A stretch of 64,000 bases of DNA from Verrucomicrobiales bacterium (GTDB taxonomy: Bacteria; Verrucomicrobiota; Verrucomicrobiia; Verrucomicrobiales; V1-33). The stretch spans positions 1-64,000 of the forward strand of contig JAQGPJ010000034.1 in assembly GCA_028293125.1 (NCBI GenBank). The letters are read 5' to 3'. Of the stretch, positions 1-8,587 are shown in pieces. A model generated the notes under the pieces. It ran no database searches. It was not told the origin of the DNA and saw only the letters and a program-made list of their open reading frames with translations. The position numbers and the translations under genes were made by a program. Position 1 is the stretch's first letter, and every line of letters starts with the position of its first letter.

Positions 1-364
1 ACACTCGCGCTCCCGCCGCCGGTGCCCGGTCCGTCCGCCGCCTCAGTCCCCCGCAGTGCCTGCAAAACCCCCGCCCCGGCATGACATCCCCTTCCGGCAG
101 TCTGGAAATGTGGGGCGGGATTGAATGCCAAGGGGATCAAAAAGCAGCGCCATGATTTTCAGAACGGGCACTCACCGCTCTCCATCATAACCGAATGAAA
201 AAACGAACCGCCATCCCCGGTTCAGGGCGGATTGAGCGTTATGGCACAAGAGGGGAAACATAGGATTCCATTCATGATGAAGCCTCCGGAACCCCACTGC
301 ATGAGTTGGTTCCGGAGGCTTGAACGTACCGGGAATGTGGCAGCCCGCTTTTATCAATACCCGA
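1..364. other. Gene-free stretch before manC
   Basis: I see no convincing coding sequence on either strand here. The only structured element is the inverted repeat at 280-321, listed separately. The rest is GC-rich sequence without tRNA, repeat or promoter signals that I can support. Confidence 0.6.
280..321 (-). terminator. Perfect 14-bp inverted repeat, candidate manC terminator
   Basis: The arms AAGCCTCCGGAACC (280-293) and GGTTCCGGAGGCTT (308-321) are perfectly complementary around a 14-nt loop. The hairpin lies 43 bp beyond the manC stop codon. No clear T-run follows it on the minus strand, so it may be a weak or factor-assisted terminator. Confidence 0.55.
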
Positions 365-1444
365 TCAGTGCAGTTCGGGCGGCACCATATCCACAATCTT
401 CTTGATGGCGTCGGCGGAGTGCTTGTTGGCCACAAGCAGGGCATCAGCGGTCTGGACCACGATGAGGTCCTGGACGCCCAACAGAGAAATATTCTGTCCC
501 GCAGTGCTGAAGACGATGTTGCCGTGGGAGTCGATCTGGGTCAGTTCCTGGTTGGCGGTGTTGGCGTTGGCGTCGGCAGGGAGGTATTTGGCAACGGAGA
601 TCCAGCTGCCCACATCGTCCCAGTCAAAGCTGGCCTCAATGTTGAGCACGCGCTTGGCCTTCTCCATCAGGGCGTAGTCGATGGAGATCTGGGGCAGGGT
701 GGAGAACTGGGCGTCCAGCGTGGCTTTCAGGTCGCGGCTCTGGCGGACTTCGGCCACGAACTTGGCCAGCTCCGGACGGTGCTGGCTGAGTTCGGCGATG
801 ACGGCGGAGACGCTCCAGATGAACATGCCGGCATTCCAGGAGAAATTTCCCTGGCGCAGGAAGGTTTCCGCCAGATCGGGATTGGGTTTTTCGCGGAAGC
901 GCTGCACTTCATAGACCACCGTGTCCTCATTCAGGCCCGAGACCTGCGCGCGGCGGCCGCGCTCCACGTAGCCGTAGCTGGGGCAGGCCCAGGTGGGCTT
1001 GATGCCGATGGTCACCAGCGCCTGTGTTTTATAAGCGGCCTGCACGGCTCCGGCCATGCAGGTGCGGAAGGCGTCCTCGTCGCGGATCAGCTGATCCGCG
1101 GGCAGCACCATCATCATGGCGTTCACATCCCTGGCGGCGACCCAGCCGATACCAAGGGCGATGGCGGGCGCGGTGTCACGCTTCGCGGGCTCCGCCAGGA
1201 TGTTCTCTGCCGGCAGGGCGTCCCCCATGATGGCCCGCACCTCAGCCTCCTGCTCGCGGTTGGTGAGGATGAGCACATTCTCCCGCGGCACCAAACCGTC
1301 CAGGCGCTTGAGCGCGTGCTGCAGCAGTGTGTCCTCTCCGAAGAGTTTCAGCAGCTGCTTCGGGCGTGTGTCCCGGCTGAGGGGCCAGAACCGGCGTCCG
1401 CTGCCGCCGGCGAGGATCACTGCATAAGTGTTGATGGCTGTCAT
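365..1444 (-). CDS. manC: Mannose-1-phosphate guanylyltransferase
   Basis: A 359-residue nucleotidyltransferase that makes GDP-mannose from GTP and mannose-1-phosphate for cell-surface polysaccharides. The N-terminus has the nucleotide-binding signature AVILAGGSGRRFWPLSR followed by RPKQLLKLFG. Mid-protein FREKPNPDLA is the family FxEKP element and NAGMFIW follows it, as in ManC/GMP proteins. The open frame extends further upstream to 1645, but those 67 extra codons have no family likeness. I therefore start at the ATG at 1442-1444, just before TAINTYAVILAGG. No C-terminal phosphomannose isomerase domain is present, so this is the short monofunctional form. There is no clear Shine-Dalgarno sequence. 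A palindrome at 1486-1502 lies in its upstream region. Confidence 0.9.
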   Translation of the reverse strand: MTAINTYAVILAGGSGRRFWPLSRDTRPKQLLKLFGEDTLLQHALKRLDGLVPRENVLILTNREQEAEVRAIMGDALPAENILAEPAKRDTAPAIALGIGWVAARDVNAMMMVLPADQLIRDEDAFRTCMAGAVQAAYKTQALVTIGIKPTWACPSYGYVERGRRAQVSGLNEDTVVYEVQRFREKPNPDLAETFLRQGNFSWNAGMFIWSVSAVIAELSQHRPELAKFVAEVRQSRDLKATLDAQFSTLPQISIDYALMEKAKRVLNIEASFDWDDVGSWISVAKYLPADANANTANQELTQIDSHGNIVFSTAGQNISLLGVQDLIVVQTADALLVANKHSADAIKKIVDMVPPELH

Positions 1445-1996
1445 TTTCTGAGGAGGAAAAACTGAGGATGGTGAGAGGCTTCGGTGCATGGCCTGGCCAT
1501 GCTTTGCAATGATGAAAATTGAAACGCCGCCGTCCGTCCGGCTATTAAACCGGGCTGGCAGTCTGCGGATTCTGTTGATTTCATTCCCTCCCTCAACGCT
1601 GAAACCAGCCGGGAGAGTGACTTGGGGAATGGGAAAATCCGCCATCCCCGGGCCTTTGCTTCAGGAGGATTCCGGCTGGAAGGACCACAGCTGGAGCTTC
1701 CGATGATCACCGGTTGCCGGAAACCGCGTCATCAGAACCAGGTTTGTCCCGGTTAGGGAATGGGTCCCAAACAAAGGAGACCGTCAGGCCGTCCTGTCCG
1801 TCCGCAATCCCAGCGGTGCCGGTGTGGAGAACGCGGCAGCCAATCCCATGCAGGCAGCGTTCTCTTTAAGCAGCTCCGCCTGAATTCCCGGAAACCCAGG
1901 AAATGCCCCGCCCTCCCGAAGATTTCTGTCAGGGAATGCGTGACAACAGAGCGGATCCCTGAATATTCCTCCAGGCCACCCCGTCCACCGCCCACC
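1445..1996. other. Intergenic region between manC and the lipoprotein gene
   Basis: This 552-bp region separates two divergent genes. It should hold both promoters, but I could not identify a convincing -35/-10 pair. Open frames in it look like extensions of, or shadows opposite to, the neighbours. The only clear structure is the palindrome at 1486-1502. Confidence 0.5.
1486..1502. promoter_or_regulatory. 17-bp palindrome upstream of manC
   Basis: GCATGGCCTGGCCATGC is symmetric around one central base (8-bp arms) and lies about 42 bp upstream of the manC start codon. Position and symmetry fit a repressor site. No regulator is identifiable from the sequence. Confidence 0.35.
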
Positions 1997-2614
1997 ATGA
2001 ACTCCTTTTTGAAAGCCACCATCAAGCCGGCCCTTGCCCTCGGCTGCCTCCTTGCCCTGCCTTCCTGTGAAGTTTATGAGGGAGGGGGCGATCCGGGAGG
2101 GGGTTACTACAGCGGAAGCGGTTACAGTTCCGGTCCTTATTATGGAGGCGGATATGCGGGTGGCGGTTACAGCAGCGACTACTACCGCCGCACCGGGAGT
2201 TATTACAACCGGGACCGCAATGACTGGGACCGCAATGACTACTACCGCCGCACGGGGAGTTATTACAACCGGGACCGCAATGATTGGGACCGCCGCGGCA
2301 ACGACCGCGGCCGGGACAATGACCGGAATGACCGCGACAGGCATGATGACAGGGACCACAACCGGCGTGACGATCACAAAAATGACCGGAATGACCGGGA
2401 CCGCGGCAACAGCCATAACAACGACCGCTCGAAGGACAACAGCCGCAACAGCATCGTCCAGCGGGAATCCTCCCGGCGTGATGGCGACCGGGGCCGGAGC
2501 CAGACTCCGCCTGCCCGTCAGGATCCGCGCGCTGACCGTTCCAGCGGAGATTCGAAACGGTCCGGGGATTCCAAAAAAAGCGACAGCCATAGCCGGGATG
2601 ATAAAAAACGCTGA
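1997..2614 (+). CDS. Repetitive Tyr/Gly- then Arg/Asp/Asn-rich lipoprotein
   Basis: A 205-residue predicted lipoprotein of unknown function. Residues 1-17 form a signal peptide ending in the lipobox LLALPSC. The mature protein starts with a Gly/Tyr-rich segment, continues with two tandem copies of a 20-residue unit (DYYRRTGSYYNRDRNDWDRN type), and ends in a long disordered Arg/Asp/Asn/Ser-rich tail. I chose the ATG at 1997 because it gives the signal peptide. The frame is open further upstream from 1760, but that part looks non-coding. It could be a surface-attached, nucleic-acid- or polymer-binding protein, but nothing in the sequence decides this. Confidence 0.7.
   Translation: MNSFLKATIKPALALGCLLALPSCEVYEGGGDPGGGYYSGSGYSSGPYYGGGYAGGGYSSDYYRRTGSYYNRDRNDWDRNDYYRRTGSYYNRDRNDWDRRGNDRGRDNDRNDRDRHDDRDHNRRDDHKNDRNDRDRGNSHNNDRSKDNSRNSIVQRESSRRDGDRGRSQTPPARQDPRADRSSGDSKRSGDSKKSDSHSRDDKKR
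2177..2296 (+). repeat. Two 60-bp tandem repeats inside the lipoprotein gene
   Basis: Positions 2177-2236 and 2237-2296 are near-identical copies, differing at a few third positions such as accggg/acgggg and gactgg/gattgg. They encode two copies of a 20-residue Tyr/Arg/Asp-rich unit. The in-frame unit length allows copy-number change without a frameshift. Confidence 0.85.
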
Positions 2615-2677
2615 ATTTCAAACCCGGCCTTCTCCGGGCAGGACTGGGCACCACCCTTCTCCGCCGGGTTTTTCCGC

Positions 2678-3118
2678 ATGACCTTTCCCCAGCTCTGCAC
2701 AGCGGCCCCGGTGGCTCTGGACATCCCAACGGCCACGGAAAACGATGCCATCACGGCCACCGCCGGTCTGCTGACCGGCTGGCTTGGGATCGTGGACACC
2801 GCCGGATTCCGCAGCGCCGTGCTGGAGCGCCAGCAGATCAATCCGCCCCTGCTGGGCAATGGCATCGCCCTGCCCCACGCCCGCACGGCGCTGGTGCGGG
2901 AAATCGTCATGGCCATCCTGCGCACCCGGGATCCCGTGCCTTTCGGCCCGCAGGGCTTGCCGGTGCGGCTCATTTTCCTTTACGGCATTCCCCTGCACCA
3001 CGTGTCCGAGCATCTGGCCACCACTGCGGCACTGGCACGGAAGCTGCGCGACGCGGGCCGCGTGCAGGCGCTGCTGGAAACAACGGATGCTGACTCCTTC
3101 CGGCAGTTGCTTCTGTGA
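2678..3118 (+). CDS. PTS EIIA-type (PtsN-like) domain protein
   Basis: A 146-residue single-domain protein of the fructose/mannitol EIIA family (PTS_EIIA_2), related to the nitrogen-PTS regulator PtsN. The phosphorylatable His is in GNGIALPHART near residue 69, followed by a conserved RLIFLYGIP strand. No EIIB or EIIC permease is nearby, which favours a regulatory role over sugar uptake. It lies 45 bp upstream of the CLC channel gene on the same strand and the two probably form a transcription unit. EIIA-like domains next to or fused with ion transporters are known, so it may control the channel; this is inference. Confidence 0.8.
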   Translation: MTFPQLCTAAPVALDIPTATENDAITATAGLLTGWLGIVDTAGFRSAVLERQQINPPLLGNGIALPHARTALVREIVMAILRTRDPVPFGPQGLPVRLIFLYGIPLHHVSEHLATTAALARKLRDAGRVQALLETTDADSFRQLLL

Positions 3119-3163
3119 ACGGAACCCGGACCGCGCCGACCGCCGCCTCTTCCCCCAGCAGAC

Positions 3164-4981
3164 ATGTCCATGGCAGATCCCGGCGCTCCTTCCGCTGAAC
3201 TGGGATCCCGCACACGCCGGCTGGTCCGGGGCCGCATCTGGCTGGCGGAGCATCTGCCCATCGGCGAGCTTCAGTCCACGCTCTTCTAGGCGGCGGTCAT
3301 CGGTCTGCTGGGGGCGTGGATCTCCATGGGATTCCGCGAGGCCACAGAGTGGCTCCATCATGTGTTCGCCGGTCCCGCCATTTCCGGCCATGTGGAGGGG
3401 TATGTGGACACCTTCCGCGCCATGCCATTGTGGCAGCGGGTCGCGGTGCCGGCTCTTGGCGGTCTGCTGGCGGGTCTCACCCTCACCCTGGGCAGCCGGT
3501 TCAAGGCGAAGGAGAACTCCACGGACTATATGGAGGCCGTGGTGGTGGGGGATGGGAATCTGGCGGTGAAGGTCAGTCTGGTGAAGTCCGTGTCCGCATG
3601 GTTCTCCAGTGCGTCCGGAGCCTCCATCGGGCGGGAGGGTCCGCTGGTCACTCTGGCATCGCTGGGGGCCTCGGTTGCCGGGCGGATACTGGGATTCACG
3701 CTGGCCCGCAAGCGTCAGATGGTGGCCTGCGGAGCGGCCGCCGGCATTGCCAGCGCCTACAACGCCCCCATCGCCGGAGCCTTTTTTGTGGCGGAGATCG
3801 TTCTTGGCTCCCTGGCCATGGAGGCGTTCGGCCCGCTGGTGGTTTCCTCCGTCACCGCCACGCTGGCCACCCGTGCCCACTACGGCTCCGCCGCCATTTA
3901 CGAGGCTCCGGTTTTCACTCTCCACTCCAATCTGGAACTGATTCCCTATCTGGCGCTGGGCCTCGCCTGCGGCCTGACCGCACCGGCTTATCTGAAACTG
4001 CTGCGCTCCGGGGAGAAGGTCTTCACTTTGGTGCCTCTTCCCGTGTGGCTGCGGCTGATGCTGGGAGGCCTGGCGGTGGGCCTGCTGGCGCTGTTTCATC
4101 CGGAGGTGGCGGGAAACGGGCGGGTGCTGGTTTTCACACTTCTGCATGACCCGGGGCCGTGGGAGGCGGTCACGGTGATCCTCATCTGCAAGCTGCTGGC
4201 CACCACCGCCACCTTCGGCTCCGGCGCGGTGGGCGGAGTGTTCACACCCACGCTTTTCACGGGCGCGGCTTTTGGTTATCTGTTCGGCACCGCCGCCGCG
4301 GCGCTCGTCCCGGCATGGGGACTGGAGCCACGGGCCTTTGGGCTGGTCGGCATGGGGGCTTTTCTGGCCGCCGCCACCGGAGCGCCGGTCATGGCCATCA
4401 TCATGCTGTTTGAGCTGACCCTGAACTACCAGATTCTCATGCCGGTCATGCTGGCCGGCGTGGTCGGCTACTACACCTGCCGGTCACTGGATCCGCGCTC
4501 TCTGTACAGTGACGCCCTGAACCGCAAGGGGGCCGCCGCCGTGGCTTGGCATCTGTCCACGCTGAAGGTTGGGGATCTCATGAGTCCGGACACCGCTGTG
4601 CTGCCGCCCGGCACCGTGTTCGGCGATGTGGCGCGGGCCTTTCTGCAAAGCCGCCACACTTTTCTCAACGTAGTGTCGGAGGGGCGTTTCCGGGGCGTCG
4701 TTTCCCTGCATGACATCAAGCCGTATCTGGACCAGCCCGATCTGGAGTCGCTGCTGATCGCCCGCGATGTGATGCGCGAGGATTTCCCCTCCCTGAGGGC
4801 GGATCAGACCATGTATGAGGCCTTGGATGTGTTTGGCCGGACTGAGGCCGACTGCCTGTCCGTCACCGGTCCCGGGGATGTTTTTCTTGGCAGTGTCACC
4901 CGCACCGATGTGCTGCTTTTCCTGGCGGGAAAACCCAAAAAGGAAACTGCCCAGAGCAGGATGACCAAGAGTGCGGTCTGA
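3164..4981 (+). pseudogene. CLC chloride channel/antiporter with CBS pair, interrupted by in-frame TAG
   Basis: A CLC-family anion channel or H+/Cl- antiporter in the inner membrane, with two C-terminal CBS domains (about residues 470-595). The natural start appears to be ATG 3164. From there the frame reads straight into the channel, but codon 42 (3287-3289) is TAG, in the context LQSTLF-stop-AAVIGLLGAW. Beyond the stop the family motifs are intact: GASIGREGP, GAAAGIASAYNAPIAGAFF and GSGAVGGVFTPTLF. The next start, ATG 3326, would give a 551-residue protein that lacks the first transmembrane helix. So this is either a nonsense-mutated gene, a gene restarted at 3326, or a sequencing error. 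The expected residue at the stop is probably Trp (TGG to TAG), though Gln is also one change away. Confidence 0.8.
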
Positions 4982-5088
4982 CCAAAATCAGGGCCTGTTC
5001 CCAAAAGCCGGCAAATTCCACGCCGCCGCGGCCTCCTCCTGCGGGAACAGGATGGCGCTGTTCCATAAAAGCCTTCTTTTGGAAACAG

Positions 5089-5137
5089 TTCAGGGTCCAG
5101 GCGGGTTTCCCTGCGGAGACCCGGCCTGAACCCTGAA
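5089..5137. terminator. Bidirectional hairpin between converging genes
   Basis: TTCAGGGTCCAGGCGGGT (5089-5106) pairs with ACCCGGCCTGAACCCTGAA (5119-5137), apart from one mismatch and one bulge. It sits between the CLC gene and the converging large secreted-protein gene. Two weaker inverted repeats lie just upstream: CCTGTTCCC/GGGAACAGG around 4993-5050, and a CTGTT...AACAG stem around 5058-5088. Confidence 0.55.
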
Positions 5138-5170
5138 CGCTTGAATCAATAGCTTGCTGGGACTGCCGGA

Positions 5171-8100
5171 TTACGGCACCACTTTGACCCGGAAGAAGAG
5201 TTTGGCGGATAACGGCGCAGTCAGGGCTACGCTGCCACTGGTGGATGCAGCCGGCGCTGCGGCGGCGGGCACGGTGCCGCCGTTGTCAGCCCAGGGACCG
5301 GCGACCAAATCGGAGGTGGTCTGAATCTGATAGACTTTGCCCGGCACGCTGCTCCAGACAAGATTGACAGACGTCCCGTTCTGAACAGCTCCGAGGAGGG
5401 CCAGCACGCTGTTGGGATCAGCTGGATTTGTGCCGGCAATAGCCTCCTCCGCATCCGTCTGGCCGTCGCCATCGGTGTCCACTTCGGGGGGGACGGCCGT
5501 GCCGGCGGCGGTCATTTCCCAGACTCCAAGAAATCCATTGCTCACGGAGCCTCCCCCATTGCCAATTACCCGCACCCCCTGAACACCGGAAACCGCAGGA
5601 GTCAGAGTGAACGCAGCGGTTTTGGAGGAAGGGTTGGGATTTGCGCCGCCGCCGATGCCATGCCCGTTCATCACGGTCAGATAATCGGAGGTGGCCGGTA
5701 CTGTGGACCATGCCCCGGCCGCGTTCATGACCTGAACGGTGGGCTCGGAGAGATAAGTGGGAGCCACGAGGTTGCCCCCCGGGCCTGGATCCACTCCGGG
5801 AGGGCCGAACCAGCCGCCATCCGTGAAGGTGGCAAAGGTGAGGGTGAGCGTGGAAACATTCACAGGCCGTCCCGCAGGCCAGATCAGGCTGGCATAATTG
5901 ACAGGATCTGCACCGCCGGCCCCGTCATAGGTGTCCACGCGGGTGGTGGGGTCACCATCATTGATATTGCGGGGGAATCCGGCTTGGGCCCATAGGCGGC
6001 CGGCGTCGGTGTCCACTGCATCGTTGGTGCCGATGACTCCGGAGGCCGTCAGCGCCAAATTGGCGGACGCGGCCGACACCTCCCTGACTGCAAATTCCCT
6101 TAAAGCAATAAAGCCGCCGGTGCCACTGCCTCCCTGATGTCCAAAAAGACGGATGCCGTTGATCCCTGAACGCGGAGTGTTGAGGGCGAAAATGACGGTG
6201 GGTGTCGCTATGTTGACGGTTGGCATGCCGTTCAGCGCCGCAAAGTAAGTGGAGGTGTGCGGCTCCGCCGTCCAGGTCAATCCGCCATCCGTGGTCACCT
6301 GCAGCACAGGCTCCTCCAATGTTTCAGGAGAGGACAGGAGCGGGGCGTCAACCGTGTTCACGCCAAACCAGCCACCATCTCCAAAAGCGTTGAATGTGGC
6401 CTCCACCCGGTCAACCGCAATGGAGCGGGCACTGGGCCAGATGACACCGGCAAAGCCATAGGGATTGGACCGGCTGTAAGTGTCCACATAGGTGCCATAC
6501 TGACCGTCATTGATCGCTTCGGGCGTTCCCTGCTGGCTGTGCAGGGTTTCAACGCCTTCCACAGCATCGGTGCTGGTGCCCATGATGGCGGTGCCGTAAA
6601 CGGCAATGTTGGAATTTCCAATGGTGCTGACATCACCGACTGTCATTTCCCAGACTCCCAGGAATCCTCCGCTGGCGGTCCCTCCTTCGGGACCGATGAG
6701 GCGGATGCCCCGGATATTGGCCTGCGGAGTGGCCAGATCAAAGGCCGAGCGGATGCTCGTGACGCCGCCGGGATTGGGAATGATCGTGCCGCTGGCGGTG
6801 CCGATGTAGTTGGAGCTGGCGGGAACATCCGTCCATGTGGTGCCGTCCGTGGTCACCTGCACGATGGGCGCTGTAAGATCGTCGGGCGTGAGCGGACTGC
6901 CCGAGGCCGGACCGGTGCCGGAGACACCGAACCAGCCGCCATCGCTGAACACCGCCATCACCACCTCCACACGGTTCACCGGCGCTGGACGGGGAGCCGG
7001 CCAGGTGATGCCCACATAGCTGAAGCCGTCCGCCGCATTGGGCTGGCCGCCGTTGAAAGTGTCCACCCGCGTGTTGAAAAGCCCGTCATTGATCACCTGC
7101 GGCGTATTCTGCTGGGAATAGGCCGTGTCCGTCCCGCCGCTGAGGGCGGTGCTGGTGCCCATGATGGCAATGCCGGAGGGCGCAATGTTCGCGGGCACGC
7201 TGGTGTTCAGTTGCGGATTGCTGAAAAACCGCACTTCCACGGAATCAGAGTAGCCATCGTTGTCCGTGTCAGGTTTATTGGGATCGGTGGCGTAGGTGTT
7301 GACCTCCTGGCTGTCGGTCAGACCGTCGCCGTCCGTGTCCGCCAGCAGAGGATTGGTGCTGGTGGTGTTGATTTCCTGGCCGTCGCTGAGCCCATCCCCG
7401 TCCGTGTCGGCTTTTTTGGGGTCGGTGTGGTGGGTGCTGACCTCGGGGCCGTCATTCAGGCCGTCATCGTCCGTGTCCTGATCCTGGGGATCGGTCTTGT
7501 TCACGTACTCCTGCAGATTGACCAGTCCGTCATTGTCCTTATCCAGCCCGGCGTCATTGGTCCCGACCGCCAGGCCATTGGCGGTTTCCCATTCATCGTC
7601 CATGCCATCATTGTCCGAATCCGTGCTGATGGCCTCCACCTCCAGCTCAAAGACTCCAAGGAAACCATTGTCGGCCACACCGCCGCTGGGACCGATCAGG
7701 CGGATGCCATTGAGGTTGCTCTGGCCTCCGGTGAGGGTGAAAGTCACGGTTTTGGATGTGGGGTTGCCTGCCGCTCCCCCGCCGATCTGGTGGCCGGTCA
7801 TGGCTGTAAGATAGTTGGTGGTCGAGGCCACAGTCTCCCAAGTGGCCCCTCCATCCTTGGTCACCTGCACCGTGGGTGCCACTAAATGGGCATCTGTCAG
7901 CGCTCCTCCCGCCGGAGGGGATGACCCGGGTGTGCCAAACCAGCCGCCATCCAGAAAAGTGGCCAGCGTCAGCGTCAGAACACTGACCTTGTCCGTCCGC
8001 GGCGCATCCCAGAGAATTCCCACAAAGGTGTAATCCAAGCCGCCGTCCCCACCCTGATCTCCCAGCCAGCCGTCCACCCGGGTGGCCAGATCAGTGTCAT

Positions 8101-8317
8101 TGATTAAAGCAGGCGACATGCCGGTATGAATCCTTCCCGCCCCGTCCCCGCTGTCGTCCCCATCGATGGCATCATTCAAACCAAAAATAGCAGTGCCATC
8201 CGGCGCGATATTTGCTGAGAAGGCGTGCGTTACTGAAAAAAGGAGCAGCGAAGGGGCCAGCATAACGGCGGCGGCGATCCGCAGCGGCGGGCCTTGGCGG
8301 TGAAGGGGTGGGTTCAT
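5171..8317 (-). CDS. Large secreted protein, four discoidin-like repeats and thrombospondin type 3 repeats
   Basis: A 1048-residue exported protein. A signal peptide occupies about residues 1-35 (MLAPSLLLFSVTHAFSA). Four copies of a roughly 190-residue discoidin-like module follow, at about 36-235, 375-565, 580-770 and 780-970. Each has INDG...TRVD, a Trp-rich LTLATFxDGGWFG strand and a C-terminal GFLGVxE strand. Between copies 1 and 2 are six or so Asp-rich calcium-binding thrombospondin type 3 repeats (DTDGDGLSD type). The C-terminus carries another DTDGDGQTD repeat and a small beta domain with the SSVPGKVYQIQTTSDL pattern common in secreted verrucomicrobial proteins. Probable role: extracellular carbohydrate or surface binding. 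A Fur-box-like palindrome lies about 95 bp upstream of the start. Confidence 0.8.
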   Translation of the reverse strand: MNPPLHRQGPPLRIAAAVMLAPSLLLFSVTHAFSANIAPDGTAIFGLNDAIDGDDSGDGAGRIHTGMSPALINDTDLATRVDGWLGDQGGDGGLDYTFVGILWDAPRTDKVSVLTLTLATFLDGGWFGTPGSSPPAGGALTDAHLVAPTVQVTKDGGATWETVASTTNYLTAMTGHQIGGGAAGNPTSKTVTFTLTGGQSNLNGIRLIGPSGGVADNGFLGVFELEVEAISTDSDNDGMDDEWETANGLAVGTNDAGLDKDNDGLVNLQEYVNKTDPQDQDTDDDGLNDGPEVSTHHTDPKKADTDGDGLSDGQEINTTSTNPLLADTDGDGLTDSQEVNTYATDPNKPDTDNDGYSDSVEVRFFSNPQLNTSVPANIAPSGIAIMGTSTALSGGTDTAYSQQNTPQVINDGLFNTRVDTFNGGQPNAADGFSYVGITWPAPRPAPVNRVEVVMAVFSDGGWFGVSGTGPASGSPLTPDDLTAPIVQVTTDGTTWTDVPASSNYIGTASGTIIPNPGGVTSIRSAFDLATPQANIRGIRLIGPEGGTASGGFLGVWEMTVGDVSTIGNSNIAVYGTAIMGTSTDAVEGVETLHSQQGTPEAINDGQYGTYVDTYSRSNPYGFAGVIWPSARSIAVDRVEATFNAFGDGGWFGVNTVDAPLLSSPETLEEPVLQVTTDGGLTWTAEPHTSTYFAALNGMPTVNIATPTVIFALNTPRSGINGIRLFGHQGGSGTGGFIALREFAVREVSAASANLALTASGVIGTNDAVDTDAGRLWAQAGFPRNINDGDPTTRVDTYDGAGGADPVNYASLIWPAGRPVNVSTLTLTFATFTDGGWFGPPGVDPGPGGNLVAPTYLSEPTVQVMNAAGAWSTVPATSDYLTVMNGHGIGGGANPNPSSKTAAFTLTPAVSGVQGVRVIGNGGGSVSNGFLGVWEMTAAGTAVPPEVDTDGDGQTDAEEAIAGTNPADPNSVLALLGAVQNGTSVNLVWSSVPGKVYQIQTTSDLVAGPWADNGGTVPAAAAPAASTSGSVALTAPLSAKLFFRVKVVP

Positions 8318-8411
8318 TGGGGAGCGTGGTTGAAAGTACGTAAAAATGGCCCTCCGGCGCGGAGCGGTGGTCGATGACCATTCCCCTTAAAAGATTTTCA
8401 CTTAAAACAAA

Positions 8412-8434
8412 ATGAGAATTACTAGCATTCTCAT
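8412..8434. promoter_or_regulatory. Fur-box-like palindrome between divergent genes
   Basis: Arms ATGAGAAT (8412-8419) and ATTCTCAT (8427-8434) are perfectly complementary around TACTAGC. The inner 19 bp match the classic GATAAT-GATAAT-C-ATTATC Fur box at about 13 of 19 positions, including 5 of 6 in each outer hexamer. It lies in an AT-rich patch between the secreted repeat protein (minus) and pyruvate carboxylase (plus), so it could affect either. Confidence 0.5.
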
Positions 8435-8518
8435 CCTGCATTCAGTGTTCAAACTGGATTTTCCACCTCCTTTTCCGTCAGTTTTCCCTGAAAAATCTCC
8501 TTAACTTCCTCTTTGGCA

Positions 8519-8587
8519 CAAGTCCTGTTTTTACAAGACTTGCGCATCCGGGGGGAATGTGGAAGATGCGCCCTTCTGATTTTCCCC
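8519..8587 (+). promoter_or_regulatory. Structured leader of pyruvate carboxylase
   Basis: Two consecutive hairpins are visible: CAAGTC (8519-8524) with GACTTG (8537-8542), and GCGCATC (8542-8548) with GATGCGC (8565-8571). In addition GGGGAA in the second loop can pair with TTCCCC directly before the ATG (8582-8587), which would sequester the start region. I do not recognise a known riboswitch class. Confidence 0.35.

Noticed and set aside
2177..2296. CRISPR-like repeat
   Set aside because: Only two adjacent copies without spacers, in frame within a coding sequence.
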